Under the pieces are notes generated by a model. That model had not been told where the DNA came from, did no database searches, and saw only the letters and a program-made list of their open reading frames with translations. This document shows, one piece after another, positions 8,725-17,495 of a DNA stretch of 64,000 bases. The stretch lies in NCBI RefSeq assembly GCF_047739745.1, contig NZ_JBLLVA010000022.1, positions 31,510-95,509 on the forward strand. The letters are read 5' to 3'. The position numbers and the translations under genes are program-made. The stretch comes from Pseudaminobacter sp047739745. Its GTDB lineage: Bacteria; Pseudomonadota; Alphaproteobacteria; Rhizobiales; Rhizobiaceae. How positions within the stretch are numbered: position 1 is the first letter of the stretch; the number at the start of each line of letters is the position of its first letter.

Positions 8725-9534
8725 CTATTCGCCCTTGTCGGACTGCTTCAGTTCGTCAAGCGTCGGCATCGAGACGATGTGATAGCCGGAATCCACATAG
8801 TGGATTTCGCCGGTGACGCCTGACGATAAATCGGACAGCAGATAAAGCGCCGAGCCGCCGACCTCGTCGATGGTGACCGTGCGGCGCAGCGGCGAATTGC
8901 GCTGCTGATAGGCGAACATATGGCGCGCATCGGCAATGCCTGCTCCCGCAAGCGTGCGCACCGGGCCGGCCGAAATGGCGTTCACCCGGATGCCGCGCGG
9001 GCCGTAATCGTTGGCGAGGTAGCGCACGCTCGCCTCAAGCCCGGCCTTGGCAACGCCCATGACATTGTAGTTCGGCATGATGCGTGTCGACCCGGCATAG
9101 GTCAGCGTGATCATAGAGCCGCCGTCCTTCATGAGTGCTGCGGCGTTGCGCGCGACTTCGGTGAAGGAGTAGCAGGAGATCACCATCGTGCGGATGAAAT
9201 TCTCCCGGCTGGTATCGGCGTAAAGGCCCTTGAGCTCGTTCTTGTCGGAGAAGCCGATGGCATGCACGACGAAATCGAGTCCGTTCCAGGCTTCGCCCAA
9301 TGCCTCGAAAACCGAGCTGACCGAGGCGCTGTCCTCGACGTCGCAGGGCAGCACCAGCGAGGCGGCTACCTGCTCGGCCAGCGGCTTGACGCGACGGCCG
9401 AAGGCCTCGCCCTGATAGGTGAATGCCAGTTCCGCGCCATGCGCGGCCAATTGCTTGGCGATGCCCCAGGCAATCGAATGGTCGTTGGCGACGCCCATGA
9501 TGAGGCCGCGCTTACCCTTCATCAAAGCTTCCAT
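8725..9534 (-). CDS. fabI: Enoyl-[acyl-carrier-protein] reductase (NADH)
   Basis: FabI performs the last reduction of the fatty-acid elongation cycle. The 269-residue protein has the Rossmann motif GVANDHSIAWG (residues 14-24) and the FabI catalytic pair Y156-x6-K163, exactly the spacing of the family, plus the conserved Y146. It is the last gene of a fabA-fabB-fabI unit on the minus strand, 12 nt after fabB. A second start, four codons in (9522), is possible. FabI is the target of triclosan-class inhibitors. Confidence 0.95.
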   Translation of the reverse strand: MEALMKGKRGLIMGVANDHSIAWGIAKQLAAHGAELAFTYQGEAFGRRVKPLAEQVAASLVLPCDVEDSASVSSVFEALGEAWNGLDFVVHAIGFSDKNELKGLYADTSRENFIRTMVISCYSFTEVARNAAALMKDGGSMITLTYAGSTRIMPNYNVMGVAKAGLEASVRYLANDYGPRGIRVNAISAGPVRTLAGAGIADARHMFAYQQRNSPLRRTVTIDEVGGSALYLLSDLSSGVTGEIHYVDSGYHIVSMPTLDELKQSDKGE

Positions 9535-9546
9535 CGAAAGAAGACC

Positions 9547-10767
9547 TCAGCCGTTGTGGCGCTGGAAAACGAGCGTGGCGTTGGTGCCGCCGAAGCCGAA
9601 AGAATTGGACAGGACCGTGTCGATCCTGGCGTCGTCGATACGCTTGCGCACGATCGGCATGCCTTCGAATTCGGGGTCGAGTTCCTCGATATGGGCGCTC
9701 TCGCCGATGAAGCGGCCCTGCATCATCAGGATGGAATAGATCGATTCCTGCACGCCCGCGGCTCCCAGCGAGTGGCCGGTAAGGGACTTGGTGGAGGTGA
9801 TGTTCGGCATCTCCTCGCCGAACACGTCGCGAATCGCGCCCATCTCCTTGGAATCGCCGACCGGCGTGGAGGTGCCGTGGGTGTTGATATAGTCGACCGG
9901 TCCCGAAACGCCGGCAAGCGCCTGGCGCATGCAGCGCACCGCGCCCTCGCCGGAAGGCGCCACCATGTCGTAGCCGTCGGAGGTGGCGCCGTAGCCGACG
10001 ATCTCGGCGTAAATCTTGGCGCCGCGCGCCTTGGCGTGCTCAAGTTCCTCCAGAACCAGCACGCCCGCGCCGCCGGCGATGACGAAGCCGTCGCGGGCCA
10101 CATCATAGGCACGCGAGGCGACCGCCGGGCGGTCGTTGAACTTCGACGACATCGCACCCATCGCGTCGAACAGGTCCGACATCGTCCAGTCGAGGTCCTC
10201 GTGGCCGCCGGCAAAGATCATGTCCTGCTTGCCCCACTGGATCAACTCATAGGCGTTGCCGATGCAATGCGCCGAGGTCGAGCAGGCCGAGGAGATCGAA
10301 TAGTTGACGCCGTGGATCTTGAACCAGGTGGCAAGCGTGGCGGACGCGGTGGAAGACATGGCCTTCGGCACCGCAAACGGCCCGATGCGCTTGGGGCTAC
10401 CGTTCTTCAACGTGGTTTCGGCGGCCTCGACGATGGTGCGCGTGGAGGGGCCGCCCGAACCCATGATGATGCCGGTGCGCTCGTTGGTTATGTCGCCCTG
10501 TTCGAGCCCAGCATCCGCGATCGCCTGCTCCATGGCGACGTGGTTCCAGGCGCCGCCCTTGGAGAGAAAGCGCATGGCGCGACGGTCGACCAGCTCGGAG
10601 GGGTCAAGCGTCGGCGCTCCCCAGACCTGGCAGCGGAAACCGTGCTCGGCAAAGGAATCGGAGAAATGTATCCCTGACTTGGCGTCACGCAGGGATGCCT
10701 GCACCTCGTCGGCGTTGTTTCCGATTGAAGATACGATGCCAAGGCCCGTGACAACGACGCGTCTCAT
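9547..10767 (-). CDS. fabB: 3-oxoacyl-[acyl-carrier-protein] synthase I
   Basis: Beta-ketoacyl-ACP synthase I elongates unsaturated acyl chains made by FabA. The 406 residues contain the thiolase-fold triad: Cys162 in SSACSTSAHC, a His in NTHGTSTPVGD near residue 300 and a His in KSLTGHSLGAAG near residue 335. It lies between fabA (30 nt upstream) and fabI. The pairing with fabA identifies it as FabB rather than FabF. Confidence 0.96.
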   Translation of the reverse strand: MRRVVVTGLGIVSSIGNNADEVQASLRDAKSGIHFSDSFAEHGFRCQVWGAPTLDPSELVDRRAMRFLSKGGAWNHVAMEQAIADAGLEQGDITNERTGIIMGSGGPSTRTIVEAAETTLKNGSPKRIGPFAVPKAMSSTASATLATWFKIHGVNYSISSACSTSAHCIGNAYELIQWGKQDMIFAGGHEDLDWTMSDLFDAMGAMSSKFNDRPAVASRAYDVARDGFVIAGGAGVLVLEELEHAKARGAKIYAEIVGYGATSDGYDMVAPSGEGAVRCMRQALAGVSGPVDYINTHGTSTPVGDSKEMGAIRDVFGEEMPNITSTKSLTGHSLGAAGVQESIYSILMMQGRFIGESAHIEELDPEFEGMPIVRKRIDDARIDTVLSNSFGFGGTNATLVFQRHNG

Positions 10768-10797
10768 GAGAAACTCCTTCGGTCTCGGTTCCAGCGC

Positions 10798-11313
10798 TCA
10801 GGCTGCTTGCTCTTTGAACAGGCCGACGCGCAGATCGGTGGCCTTGTATATGGTCTCGCCATCGGCCTTCAGCCAGCCATCGCCGATGCCGAGCACCAGA
10901 CGGCCGCGCATTACGCGCTTGAAGTCGACACCATATTCGACCTTCTTGTTGGCGGGCGTCACCATGCCGGTGAATTTCACCTCGCCCGTCGAAAGCGCCC
11001 GGCCCTTGCCGGGCTCGCCCAGCCAGCCGAGGAAGAAGCCGCTCAACTGCCACAGAGCATCGAGGCCGAGGCAGCCGGGCATCACCGGGTCGCCGATGAA
11101 GTGGCAGGGGAAGAACCATAGATCGCGGCGGATATCGAGTTCGGCGCGCACGAATCCCTTTTCGAACGCGCCGCCGGTGTCGCTGATTTCGGTAATCCGG
11201 TTGAACATGAGCATGGGAGGGTAGGGCAGTTGCGCGTTGCCCGGCCCGAACAGTTCGCCGCGGGCGCAGGCAAGCAGGTCCTCATATTCGTAGCTGGACT
11301 TCGAAACCGCCAT
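10798..11313 (-). CDS. fabA: 3-hydroxydecanoyl-[acyl-carrier-protein] dehydratase/isomerase
   Basis: FabA dehydrates 3-hydroxydecanoyl-ACP and isomerises the double bond, the entry step of anaerobic unsaturated fatty-acid synthesis. The 171-residue protein has the hot-dog-fold active site FFPCHFIGDPVMPGCLGLDA with catalytic His71 and Asp85. It is the first gene of the fabA-fabB-fabI unit and is divergent from irr across a 223-nt gap. Confidence 0.97.
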   Translation of the reverse strand: MAVSKSSYEYEDLLACARGELFGPGNAQLPYPPMLMFNRITEISDTGGAFEKGFVRAELDIRRDLWFFPCHFIGDPVMPGCLGLDALWQLSGFFLGWLGEPGKGRALSTGEVKFTGMVTPANKKVEYGVDFKRVMRGRLVLGIGDGWLKADGETIYKATDLRVGLFKEQAA

Positions 11314-11487
11314 AAAACGTCTTCCCTCTCGCGCTCCGACGCCTTCGCGCCCTTGCCGCTTCCTAGCACAGGCAGTTTCCGTGCGGAAACCGTCGATTGC
11401 GATTAACCTGCCGGTCTGCCTGGGTCAATGTGCGCCTATTGATCACGTTAGGCCCACAGAATATATACACTTACGAGGACAGAGTTC

Positions 11488-11510
11488 TCAGACATTGATC
11501 GAATGTCTGA
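11488..11510. promoter_or_regulatory. 23-nt palindrome upstream of irr (candidate operator)
   Basis: Nine-base arms TCAGACATT and AATGTCTGA flank GATCG, a perfect inverted repeat ending 26 nt before the irr start. It sits in the divergent irr/fabA gap, where an operator for either gene would be expected. It does not match the RirA iron-responsive (IRO) half-site order TGA...TCA. Which protein binds it is unknown. Confidence 0.5.
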
Positions 11511-11536
11511 AAACCGGAACGGATATTGGCGAAGCG

Positions 11537-11965
11537 ATGGATTGGCCCGTCCCGCATGACATTGCAGTAGACGAACGCGTACGCCAGGCAGGCCTGCGTC
11601 CGACGCGTCAGCGCGTCGCCTTGGCCAATCTTCTTTTCGCCAAGGGGGATCGCCATCTGTCGGCCGAGGAACTTCACGAAGAAGCTGTAAACGCCGGCGT
11701 ACCGGTGTCTCTGGCGACCGTCTATAACGCCCTCCACCAGTTCACCAAAGCAGGGCTGCTGCGGATTCTGGCCGTGGAAGGCTCGAAAACCTATTTCGAT
11801 ACCAACACGTCTGACCACCACCACTTCTACATCGAAGGCGAGAACAAGATTTTCGACATTTCCTCGGGACCGGTCAGGGTCGTCAACCTGCCGGAACCAC
11901 CCGAAGACATGGAAATCGCCAACGTCGACATCATCGTCCGTTTGCGGCCGAAGCAGAAAGCCTGA
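11537..11965 (+). CDS. irr: Iron response regulator Irr (Fur family)
   Basis: Irr is the rhizobial Fur-family regulator that senses iron through heme and controls heme and iron genes. The 142-residue product has the winged-helix segment RQAGLRPTRQRVALANLLF, the recognition helix region VSLATVYNALHQF and the histidine-rich SDHHHFYIEGE that defines the heme-responsive Irr/Fur core. It has no cysteine at all, so it lacks both the Fur zinc CxxC pairs and the Bradyrhizobium GCPWHD heme motif. An upstream in-frame extension to 11381 exists, but it would run through the palindrome and has no homology I recognise. Linkage to fabA-fabB fits Rhizobiales. Confidence 0.93.
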   Translation: MDWPVPHDIAVDERVRQAGLRPTRQRVALANLLFAKGDRHLSAEELHEEAVNAGVPVSLATVYNALHQFTKAGLLRILAVEGSKTYFDTNTSDHHHFYIEGENKIFDISSGPVRVVNLPEPPEDMEIANVDIIVRLRPKQKA

Positions 11966-11972
11966 ACTTCCA

Positions 11973-12350
11973 ATGCTGAACAAAGGGCCGGTCGATTTGA
12001 TCGTCCGGCTGGAATGGCTGTTTCTTGTGGCCGCGGCGGTGCTCGGTTACGCGCTTGCCGGCGGCTCTTGGGGACTTTTTGCCCTGCTTATCCTCGCGCC
12101 GGATTTGTCGATGCTGTTCTATGCCGCCGGTCCGCGTGTCGGAGCCTTCGCCTACAACATGCTGCATGTGACGGTCTGGCCGCTATGTCTGCTGGTCTTC
12201 GGGCTCTACACGGGTGACGCGCTTGCGATCCAGATTTCGGCCGTCTGGATCGCACATATTGCAGCGGACCGGGCGCTCGGTTATGGGCTGAAACACGCGA
12301 GCGGGTTTCAGGATACGCATCTTGGGCGCATCGGGAAACGCCCCTCCTAA
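11973..12350 (+). CDS. DUF4260 family small membrane protein
   Basis: The 125-residue protein has about four hydrophobic segments (about residues 10-28, 32-50, 58-78, 84-95) and resembles the DUF4260 family, with LEWLFLVAAAVLGY near the start and the C-terminal RALGYGLKHASGFQDTHLGRIG. That tail is the family's most recognisable part. No function is known. It follows irr by 7 nt and is probably cotranscribed. It ends tail-to-tail with the next gene, sharing 4 nt. Confidence 0.8.
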   Translation: MLNKGPVDLIVRLEWLFLVAAAVLGYALAGGSWGLFALLILAPDLSMLFYAAGPRVGAFAYNMLHVTVWPLCLLVFGLYTGDALAIQISAVWIAHIAADRALGYGLKHASGFQDTHLGRIGKRPS

Positions 12351-12907
12351 TCTTTCACCAGTTCGCCCGGATAGGCGCCCCATACCAGTTTCTGGCTGAT
12401 CCAACCGGTATGGCCGTCGAAAGTCATTTCGCACCATTCGCCGGTGCAGGATTTTATCGTCCCGATGACCCCCGGCTCGAGCAGGGCCACCGCGCGGGCC
12501 GTGTTGTTCGGCTCCGCCAGTAGCGAGATGCTGGCGTCCTTGCCGCGCTGCCAGGGTGCGGCGATTGCCGTGCGACGACCGGAAAGCAGCGACTGGTTGA
12601 TCCAGCCTTCCGCTCCGTCCGCATCGCGCACGCGGCGCCAGTTGTCATATTCCTGGATGATCTCCATCGGCAGGCCGGGCTTGGTGTAGAGCCAGTCGAC
12701 GGCATAGTTCAGTCCCGGACCGATTCGTGAATTGACTCGCCCCGATTTCAGGCTGACGAATCGTGGCAATGGCAGCCCGCTCGGGCCCCGCGTCACGCCC
12801 TGGGAAGGCGCGCTCTGGGCAAAGGCGACCGAGACGCCCGGAAGGACCAGCGCGAGGCCGAGCAACGCTGAAACGACCGTCATGCGAAGCGATACCAAAC
12901 CAGACAC
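12347..12907 (-). CDS. Secreted protein with two bacterial SH3 domains
   Basis: The 186-residue product begins with a Sec signal peptide (hydrophobic LVSLRMTVVSALLGLALVLP, cleavage near VAFAQ). It continues with two SH3-like segments (about residues 45-105, with GLNYAVDWLYTKPG; and 125-183, with the W of TGEWCEM and TGWISQKLVWG). I choose GTG 12907 because AAAGGA lies 6 nt upstream; ATG 12883 is the alternative and shortens the signal's n-region. Likely periplasmic, possibly binding peptidoglycan; no enzymatic domain is present. It overlaps the DUF4260 gene end by 4 nt. Confidence 0.85.
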   Translation of the reverse strand: MSGLVSLRMTVVSALLGLALVLPGVSVAFAQSAPSQGVTRGPSGLPLPRFVSLKSGRVNSRIGPGLNYAVDWLYTKPGLPMEIIQEYDNWRRVRDADGAEGWINQSLLSGRRTAIAAPWQRGKDASISLLAEPNNTARAVALLEPGVIGTIKSCTGEWCEMTFDGHTGWISQKLVWGAYPGELVKD

Positions 12908-13076
12908 CTTGGTTCCTTTTCCTCTTTTTGCGCCATCGCAGCCCTCGATGCGCGAGCCCGTTTTTCTTTGTCTTCCACGGCCCCGCTTGTTACACAGGCT
13001 GTGATGCGGGGACGGGTTTGCAGTTTCGCGCGTCTTGGTTAAAGAGGTCTCAACAACGTCGGGATCCGGGAAAGCA

Positions 13077-14078
13077 ATGGCCGTCAGAAACAAGCCTCTC
13101 GTGGTGATTACGCGCAAGCTTCCCGACCAGGTCGAGACGCGCATGCGCGAGCTTTTCGACGCGCGGCTGAATCTTGATGACCGTCCGATGAGCCAGCCCG
13201 AACTGGTTGCCGCCGTCAAGGAAGCCGACGTGCTGGTGCCGACGGTCACCGATCGCATCGATGAGGCGCTTATCGAGCAGGCCGGCGAGAATTTGAAGCT
13301 GATCGCCAATTTCGGCAATGGCGTCGACAAGATCGACGTGACGGCGGCGGCCAGGCGCGGAATTACCGTCACCAACACGCCGAACGTGCTGACCGAAGAC
13401 ACCGCCGACATGACCATGGCGCTGATGCTGGCCGTTCCGCGGCGGCTGGCGGAAGGCGCCAACATACTGGATGGCTCCGGGAAATGGGGCGGATGGTCGC
13501 CGACCTGGATGCTGGGGCGGCGCATCTGGGGCAAGCGGCTTGGCATCGTCGGCATGGGCCGCATCGGAACGGCGGTGGCGCGGCGCGCCAAGGCGTTCGG
13601 CCTGTCGATCCACTACCATAACCGCAACCATGTGCTTCGGGAGGTGGAGGACGAGCTGGAGGCGACCTATTGGGACAGCCTCGACCAGATGCTGGCGCGG
13701 ATGGACATCATCTCCGTCAACTGTCCCTCGACGCCGGCCACCTATCACCTGCTGTCGGCGCGGCGGCTCGCCTTGATGCAGCCGACCGCCTATCTGGTCA
13801 ATACCGCGCGTGGCGACCTGATCGACGAGGAGGCGCTGGTCAAGCTGCTCCAGGACGGCAAGATTGCGGGCGCCGGACTTGATGTTTTCGAGAACGAGCC
13901 GGTGGTCAACCCGAAGCTGGTCAAGCTCGCCGCCAAGGGCAAAGTAGTGATTCTGCCGCATATGGGTTCGGCTACCATCGAGGGCCGCATCGACATGGGC
14001 GAGAAGGTGATCATCAACATCCGCACCTTCATCGACGGCCACCGTCCGCCCGACCGGGTGCTGCCGCTGCGCACCTGA
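13077..14078 (+). CDS. D-isomer-specific 2-hydroxyacid dehydrogenase (D-glycerate/glyoxylate type)
   Basis: The 333-residue cytoplasmic enzyme has the D-2-hydroxyacid dehydrogenase layout: catalytic domain halves at both ends and a central Rossmann domain with GMGRIGTAVARR. The catalytic trio is an Arg in VNTARGDLIDE, the Glu in FENEP and the His in ILPHMGSAT. Similarity in architecture suggests a glyoxylate/hydroxypyruvate reductase or D-glycerate dehydrogenase; substrate is inferred. Start ATG 13077 (MAVRNKPL) is preferred to a longer in-frame start at 13035 that lacks homology. It is divergent from the SH3 gene. Confidence 0.88.
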   Translation: MAVRNKPLVVITRKLPDQVETRMRELFDARLNLDDRPMSQPELVAAVKEADVLVPTVTDRIDEALIEQAGENLKLIANFGNGVDKIDVTAAARRGITVTNTPNVLTEDTADMTMALMLAVPRRLAEGANILDGSGKWGGWSPTWMLGRRIWGKRLGIVGMGRIGTAVARRAKAFGLSIHYHNRNHVLREVEDELEATYWDSLDQMLARMDIISVNCPSTPATYHLLSARRLALMQPTAYLVNTARGDLIDEEALVKLLQDGKIAGAGLDVFENEPVVNPKLVKLAAKGKVVILPHMGSATIEGRIDMGEKVIINIRTFIDGHRPPDRVLPLRT

Positions 14079-14113
14079 AAACAAAGCGTTCGATTCGCCG
14101 ATTCGGGTTTTCG

Positions 14114-14881
14114 TTACCCGCGTCTCTTGTAGCGCATGACGTCGAAGCGCGCCGCCAGCGCGTCATAGAGCAAAAGCCTGCCAATCAGAGGCTCGCCGAT
14201 GCCGACGATCAGCTTGATCACCTCCATCGCCTGCAGCGTACCGATCACGCCGGTGAGCGCGCCGACAACGCCGGCCTCGGCGCAGGACGGCACCAGGCCG
14301 GCCGGCGGCGGTTCCGGGAACAGATCGCGATAGCTCGGGTTGAGTGTTCCATCCGGGCCGCTCTCGAACGGCTTGAGCACGGTCAGCGTGCCGTCGAAAC
14401 GCCCGACCGCCGCATGGACCAGCGGGCGCCCCACTGCGGCTGCCGCATCGGCCACGGCATAGCGCGTTGCGAAATTGTCGGAGCCATCGGTGACGATGTC
14501 ATACTGCGCGACAAGATCGCGGATATTGTCGTCGGTCAGGCGGATATTGTGTAAGTCGATGCTTACATTAGGATTGATGCGCGTCAGCGCGGCGCGAGCG
14601 CTTTCGATTTTCGGTTGCCCGACCGATCCGGTGTCGTGAATCACCTGCCGGTGCAGGTTGGAAAGCGAAACCGTGTCGTCATCGACGATGCCGAGCGTGC
14701 CGACGCCTGCCGCCGCAAGATACTGCAGTGCCGGCGCGCCAAGTCCGCCGGCGCCGACAACCAGCACGCGCGCCCGCTTCAGCTTCTGCTGGCCGGCGCC
14801 GCCGATTTCCGGCAGCACGATATGGCGCGCATAGCGTTCGAGTTCTTCATCGGTGAGCGGGGCAAGGCCTTGCGTGGTCAT
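14114..14881 (-). CDS. MoeB/ThiF family adenylyltransferase
   Basis: This 255-residue E1-like enzyme has the ATP-binding motif VLVVGAGGLGAPALQYLAAA (residues about 39-58) and the SCAEAGV segment carrying the conserved Cys. Family members adenylate the C-terminal Gly-Gly of MoaD or ThiS. The position that is CYRC in E. coli MoeB reads SYRD here, and there is no second CxxC near the end, so the structural zinc site is lost. Whether it serves molybdopterin or thiamine synthesis cannot be told from the neighbours. Confidence 0.87.
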   Translation of the reverse strand: MTTQGLAPLTDEELERYARHIVLPEIGGAGQQKLKRARVLVVGAGGLGAPALQYLAAAGVGTLGIVDDDTVSLSNLHRQVIHDTGSVGQPKIESARAALTRINPNVSIDLHNIRLTDDNIRDLVAQYDIVTDGSDNFATRYAVADAAAAVGRPLVHAAVGRFDGTLTVLKPFESGPDGTLNPSYRDLFPEPPPAGLVPSCAEAGVVGALTGVIGTLQAMEVIKLIVGIGEPLIGRLLLYDALAARFDVMRYKRRG

Positions 14882-14926
14882 GGCCGGAACCTATCGCATC
14901 AGCCGGAAAATCGAAAGACTGGCGGC

Positions 14927-16102
14927 TCACCTGTCATCGGCCGGCCGGGCTGTTCCATGATCGACCAATATGAACTGCGCCTTGCCCTTCAGACTGGAAA
15001 ACAGCGCCGATTCGGTGCCGGTCATGAAGCATTGGCACCGAAGTTCAGCCAGGATGTCAAACAGCGCCGCCCGCCGGCCGGCATCAAGATGCGCGGCAAT
15101 CTCGTCGAGCAGCAGGATGGGAACCGTGCCGGAGATTTCGCCGCAAAGCCGCGCATGGGAAAGCACGATGCCCACCAAAAGCGCCTTTTGCTCGCCCGTC
15201 GAGCAGAGCCCCGCCGGCATCGATTTCGGGCGATGCATGACGATGAGTTCGGTGCGATGCGGGCCTTCGAGCGTGCGGCCGGCCGCGCGGTCGCGCTCGC
15301 GGCCATCAGCCAGTGCGCGGCGAAATGCTTCCTCGAGGTCCACTGCCGGGCGCATGCCGATCTCATTTTCGAGCGTGCCTGAAAGCTGGAGATCGGCCTG
15401 TGGAAAGGGGCCGGTATTCGGCATTTTTTCGATCATGGCGGCAAGCAGTTTGACGGTTTCGACGCGGGCAGCGGCGATCGCCACTCCGGTTTCAGCCATC
15501 TGCATCTCGATCGCATCCAGCCAGCCTCGGTCGCGCGAACCCTCGGCCAGCAACCGGTTGCGGCCGCGCATCGCCTTTTCGTAGTTCACCGCCCGCTGGC
15601 CGTGGCTGCCATCGACCGTCAGGATCAGCCGGTCGAGAAAGCGACGGCGGTCACCGGCCGGCCCGGTGAACAGCGCGTCCATGGAAGGCGTCAGCCAGAC
15701 GACACGCAGCCATTCGAGCATTTCTTCGGCGGATTTCGCCGTCGCCCCATTGATGCGCACGCGCCGCCCGCTTTCGCTGGATTGATCCGTGCCAAGCGTT
15801 CCGGTGCCGATTTCGGCGCTGCCTGACTCGCCTTCCAGCCGTGCATGGACAGAAAAACCACCGCCGCTGCCTTCCCTGGCGACATCGGCATAGGGCGCGC
15901 GGCGGAGCCCTCGACCGGGCGTCAGGAACGAGACCGCCTCGAGCAGATTGGTCTTGCCGGCGCCATTGTCGCCGGTCAGCACGACGGCGCCGGGGTTGAG
16001 CTCAAGCGAAAGCGACGCGTAGTTACGGAAGTTCGTAAGCGTGAGCCTGCTTATGTAGGTTTGGCTGCGGGCGATGTCGCTGAGGCGCGTCTCTGTAGTC
16101 AT
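14927..16102 (-). CDS. recF: DNA replication/repair protein RecF
   Basis: RecF is an SMC-like ATPase that loads RecA at gapped DNA with RecO and RecR (recR is also in this window). The 391 residues show Walker A GDNGAGKTNLLEAV near residue 42, the ABC signature region STGEQKALLVGI near 300 and Walker B PILLLDEIAAHLD near 325. It follows dnaN by 83 nt on the same strand. Confidence 0.96.
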   Translation of the reverse strand: MTTETRLSDIARSQTYISRLTLTNFRNYASLSLELNPGAVVLTGDNGAGKTNLLEAVSFLTPGRGLRRAPYADVAREGSGGGFSVHARLEGESGSAEIGTGTLGTDQSSESGRRVRINGATAKSAEEMLEWLRVVWLTPSMDALFTGPAGDRRRFLDRLILTVDGSHGQRAVNYEKAMRGRNRLLAEGSRDRGWLDAIEMQMAETGVAIAAARVETVKLLAAMIEKMPNTGPFPQADLQLSGTLENEIGMRPAVDLEEAFRRALADGRERDRAAGRTLEGPHRTELIVMHRPKSMPAGLCSTGEQKALLVGIVLSHARLCGEISGTVPILLLDEIAAHLDAGRRAALFDILAELRCQCFMTGTESALFSSLKGKAQFILVDHGTARPADDR

Positions 16103-16185
16103 GGCCGCATGACGATATGCCGTCGACGATCACGGCCGGCAGGGCAGAATGGGGTAAAGCCTGACATAAACCCTTGATTGCCGGG

Positions 16186-17304
16186 CTACACCCGCATCGG
16201 CATCAGCACGTAGAGTGCGTTCTCGTCGGACGTGTCGTGAATCAGCGTCGGCGACCCCGCGTCGGCCAGCATGAACCGTGTCTCGCTGCCGGAAAGCTGG
16301 GCGGTCACATCGAGAAGATATTTGGCGTTGAAGCCGATCTCGATGGGGTCGGACGAATAGTCGGCCGCAACCTCCTCGACCGCGCTGCCGGAATCCGGAT
16401 TGTTGACGGCAAGCGTCACCTGGCCGTCCGAAATCGAGAGCTTGACGGCGCGCCCGCGCTCCGAAGAGATCGTCGAGACGCGGTCGACCGCGCGCGCGAA
16501 GGTCTCGCGGTCGATGACCAGCTTCTTGTCGTTTCCGGTCGGAATGACGCGCTGATAGTCCGGGAAGGTGCCGTCGATGAGCTTCGAGGTCAGGATCACG
16601 CTGCCGATGGTGAAGCGGATCTTGGTGTCCGACAATTCTGTCGTGACGGCGACGTCGGGATCGTCGACCAGCTTCTGCAACTCGCTGACGGTCTTGCGCG
16701 GAATGATGACGCCCGGCATTCCCTCCGTGCCGGCGGGAGCGTCCATCTCGGCGCGGGCCAGGCGATGCCCGTCGGTGGCCACCGAGCGCAGCTTCAGCTT
16801 GCCGTCCGATTCGATCGCGTGGAAATAGATGCCGTTCAGATAATAGCGCGTTTCCTCGGTCGAGATCGCGAACTGCGTCTTGTCGATCAGGCCCTTGAGT
16901 GCAGCGGACTCAAGGCGGAAAATGTGGGAAAACGAGCCGGCCGACAGTTCGGGGAAATCCGATTGCGGCAGGCATTGAAGTCGAAAGCTGGAGCGACCCG
17001 AGATCACCGACATGGCATTGCCGTCCTCGTCGGTCTTCAGCATCACCTCTGCCCCCTCGGGCAGCTTGCGCACGATGTCATAAAGCAGATGGGCCGGCAC
17101 CGTCGTCGACCCGCCTTGCTCGACCGTGGCCGCCGTGGCTTCCGTGACCTCCAGGTCGAGGTCGGTCGCCTTCATTTCAAGGCTGGCACCCTCGGCATTC
17201 AAGAGCACGTTCGACAGGATCGGTATCGTGTTGCGCCTTTCGACCACGCGATGAACGTGGTTGAGGGACTTCAGAAGGTTTGAGCGTTCCAGAATAACAC
17301 GCAT
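16186..17304 (-). CDS. dnaN: DNA polymerase III sliding clamp (beta)
   Basis: The 372-residue product MRVILERSNLLKSLNHVHRV... has the normal beta-clamp length and three repeated clamp domains. It ends in the expected LMPMRV. A longer in-frame ORF to 17388 has no conserved residues, so ATG 17304 is chosen. It lies 191 nt downstream of dnaA; a TGGGGATAA at 17455-17463, one base off the DnaA box, sits in that gap. Confidence 0.96.
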   Translation of the reverse strand: MRVILERSNLLKSLNHVHRVVERRNTIPILSNVLLNAEGASLEMKATDLDLEVTEATAATVEQGGSTTVPAHLLYDIVRKLPEGAEVMLKTDEDGNAMSVISGRSSFRLQCLPQSDFPELSAGSFSHIFRLESAALKGLIDKTQFAISTEETRYYLNGIYFHAIESDGKLKLRSVATDGHRLARAEMDAPAGTEGMPGVIIPRKTVSELQKLVDDPDVAVTTELSDTKIRFTIGSVILTSKLIDGTFPDYQRVIPTGNDKKLVIDRETFARAVDRVSTISSERGRAVKLSISDGQVTLAVNNPDSGSAVEEVAADYSSDPIEIGFNAKYLLDVTAQLSGSETRFMLADAGSPTLIHDTSDENALYVLMPMRV

Positions 17305-17495
17305 GACGGACAGGCTCGCTTGAATGAAAGGCGGATCTCCGGGGCCGGATTCCCGCGAAAAGGCCCAACAGGGTTGGAAACCGGTCAAACTGACAGGAAA
17401 ATATCACGAAACGCAAGCCCGCGCCGCTTTTGGAGCACGGTCGGCCAAGCTTTCTGGGGATAATCCGGTGCTGTTGACTGATCTCCGTGCCCGTT

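Noticed and set aside
8920..10677. 585-codon open frame opposite fabI and fabB
   Set aside because: It runs through two well-supported genes, has no domain, and its codon pattern is that of an antisense shadow.
11381..11536. N-terminal extension of irr to ATG 11381
   Set aside because: It would be read through the operator palindrome, and its residues do not resemble Irr N-termini.
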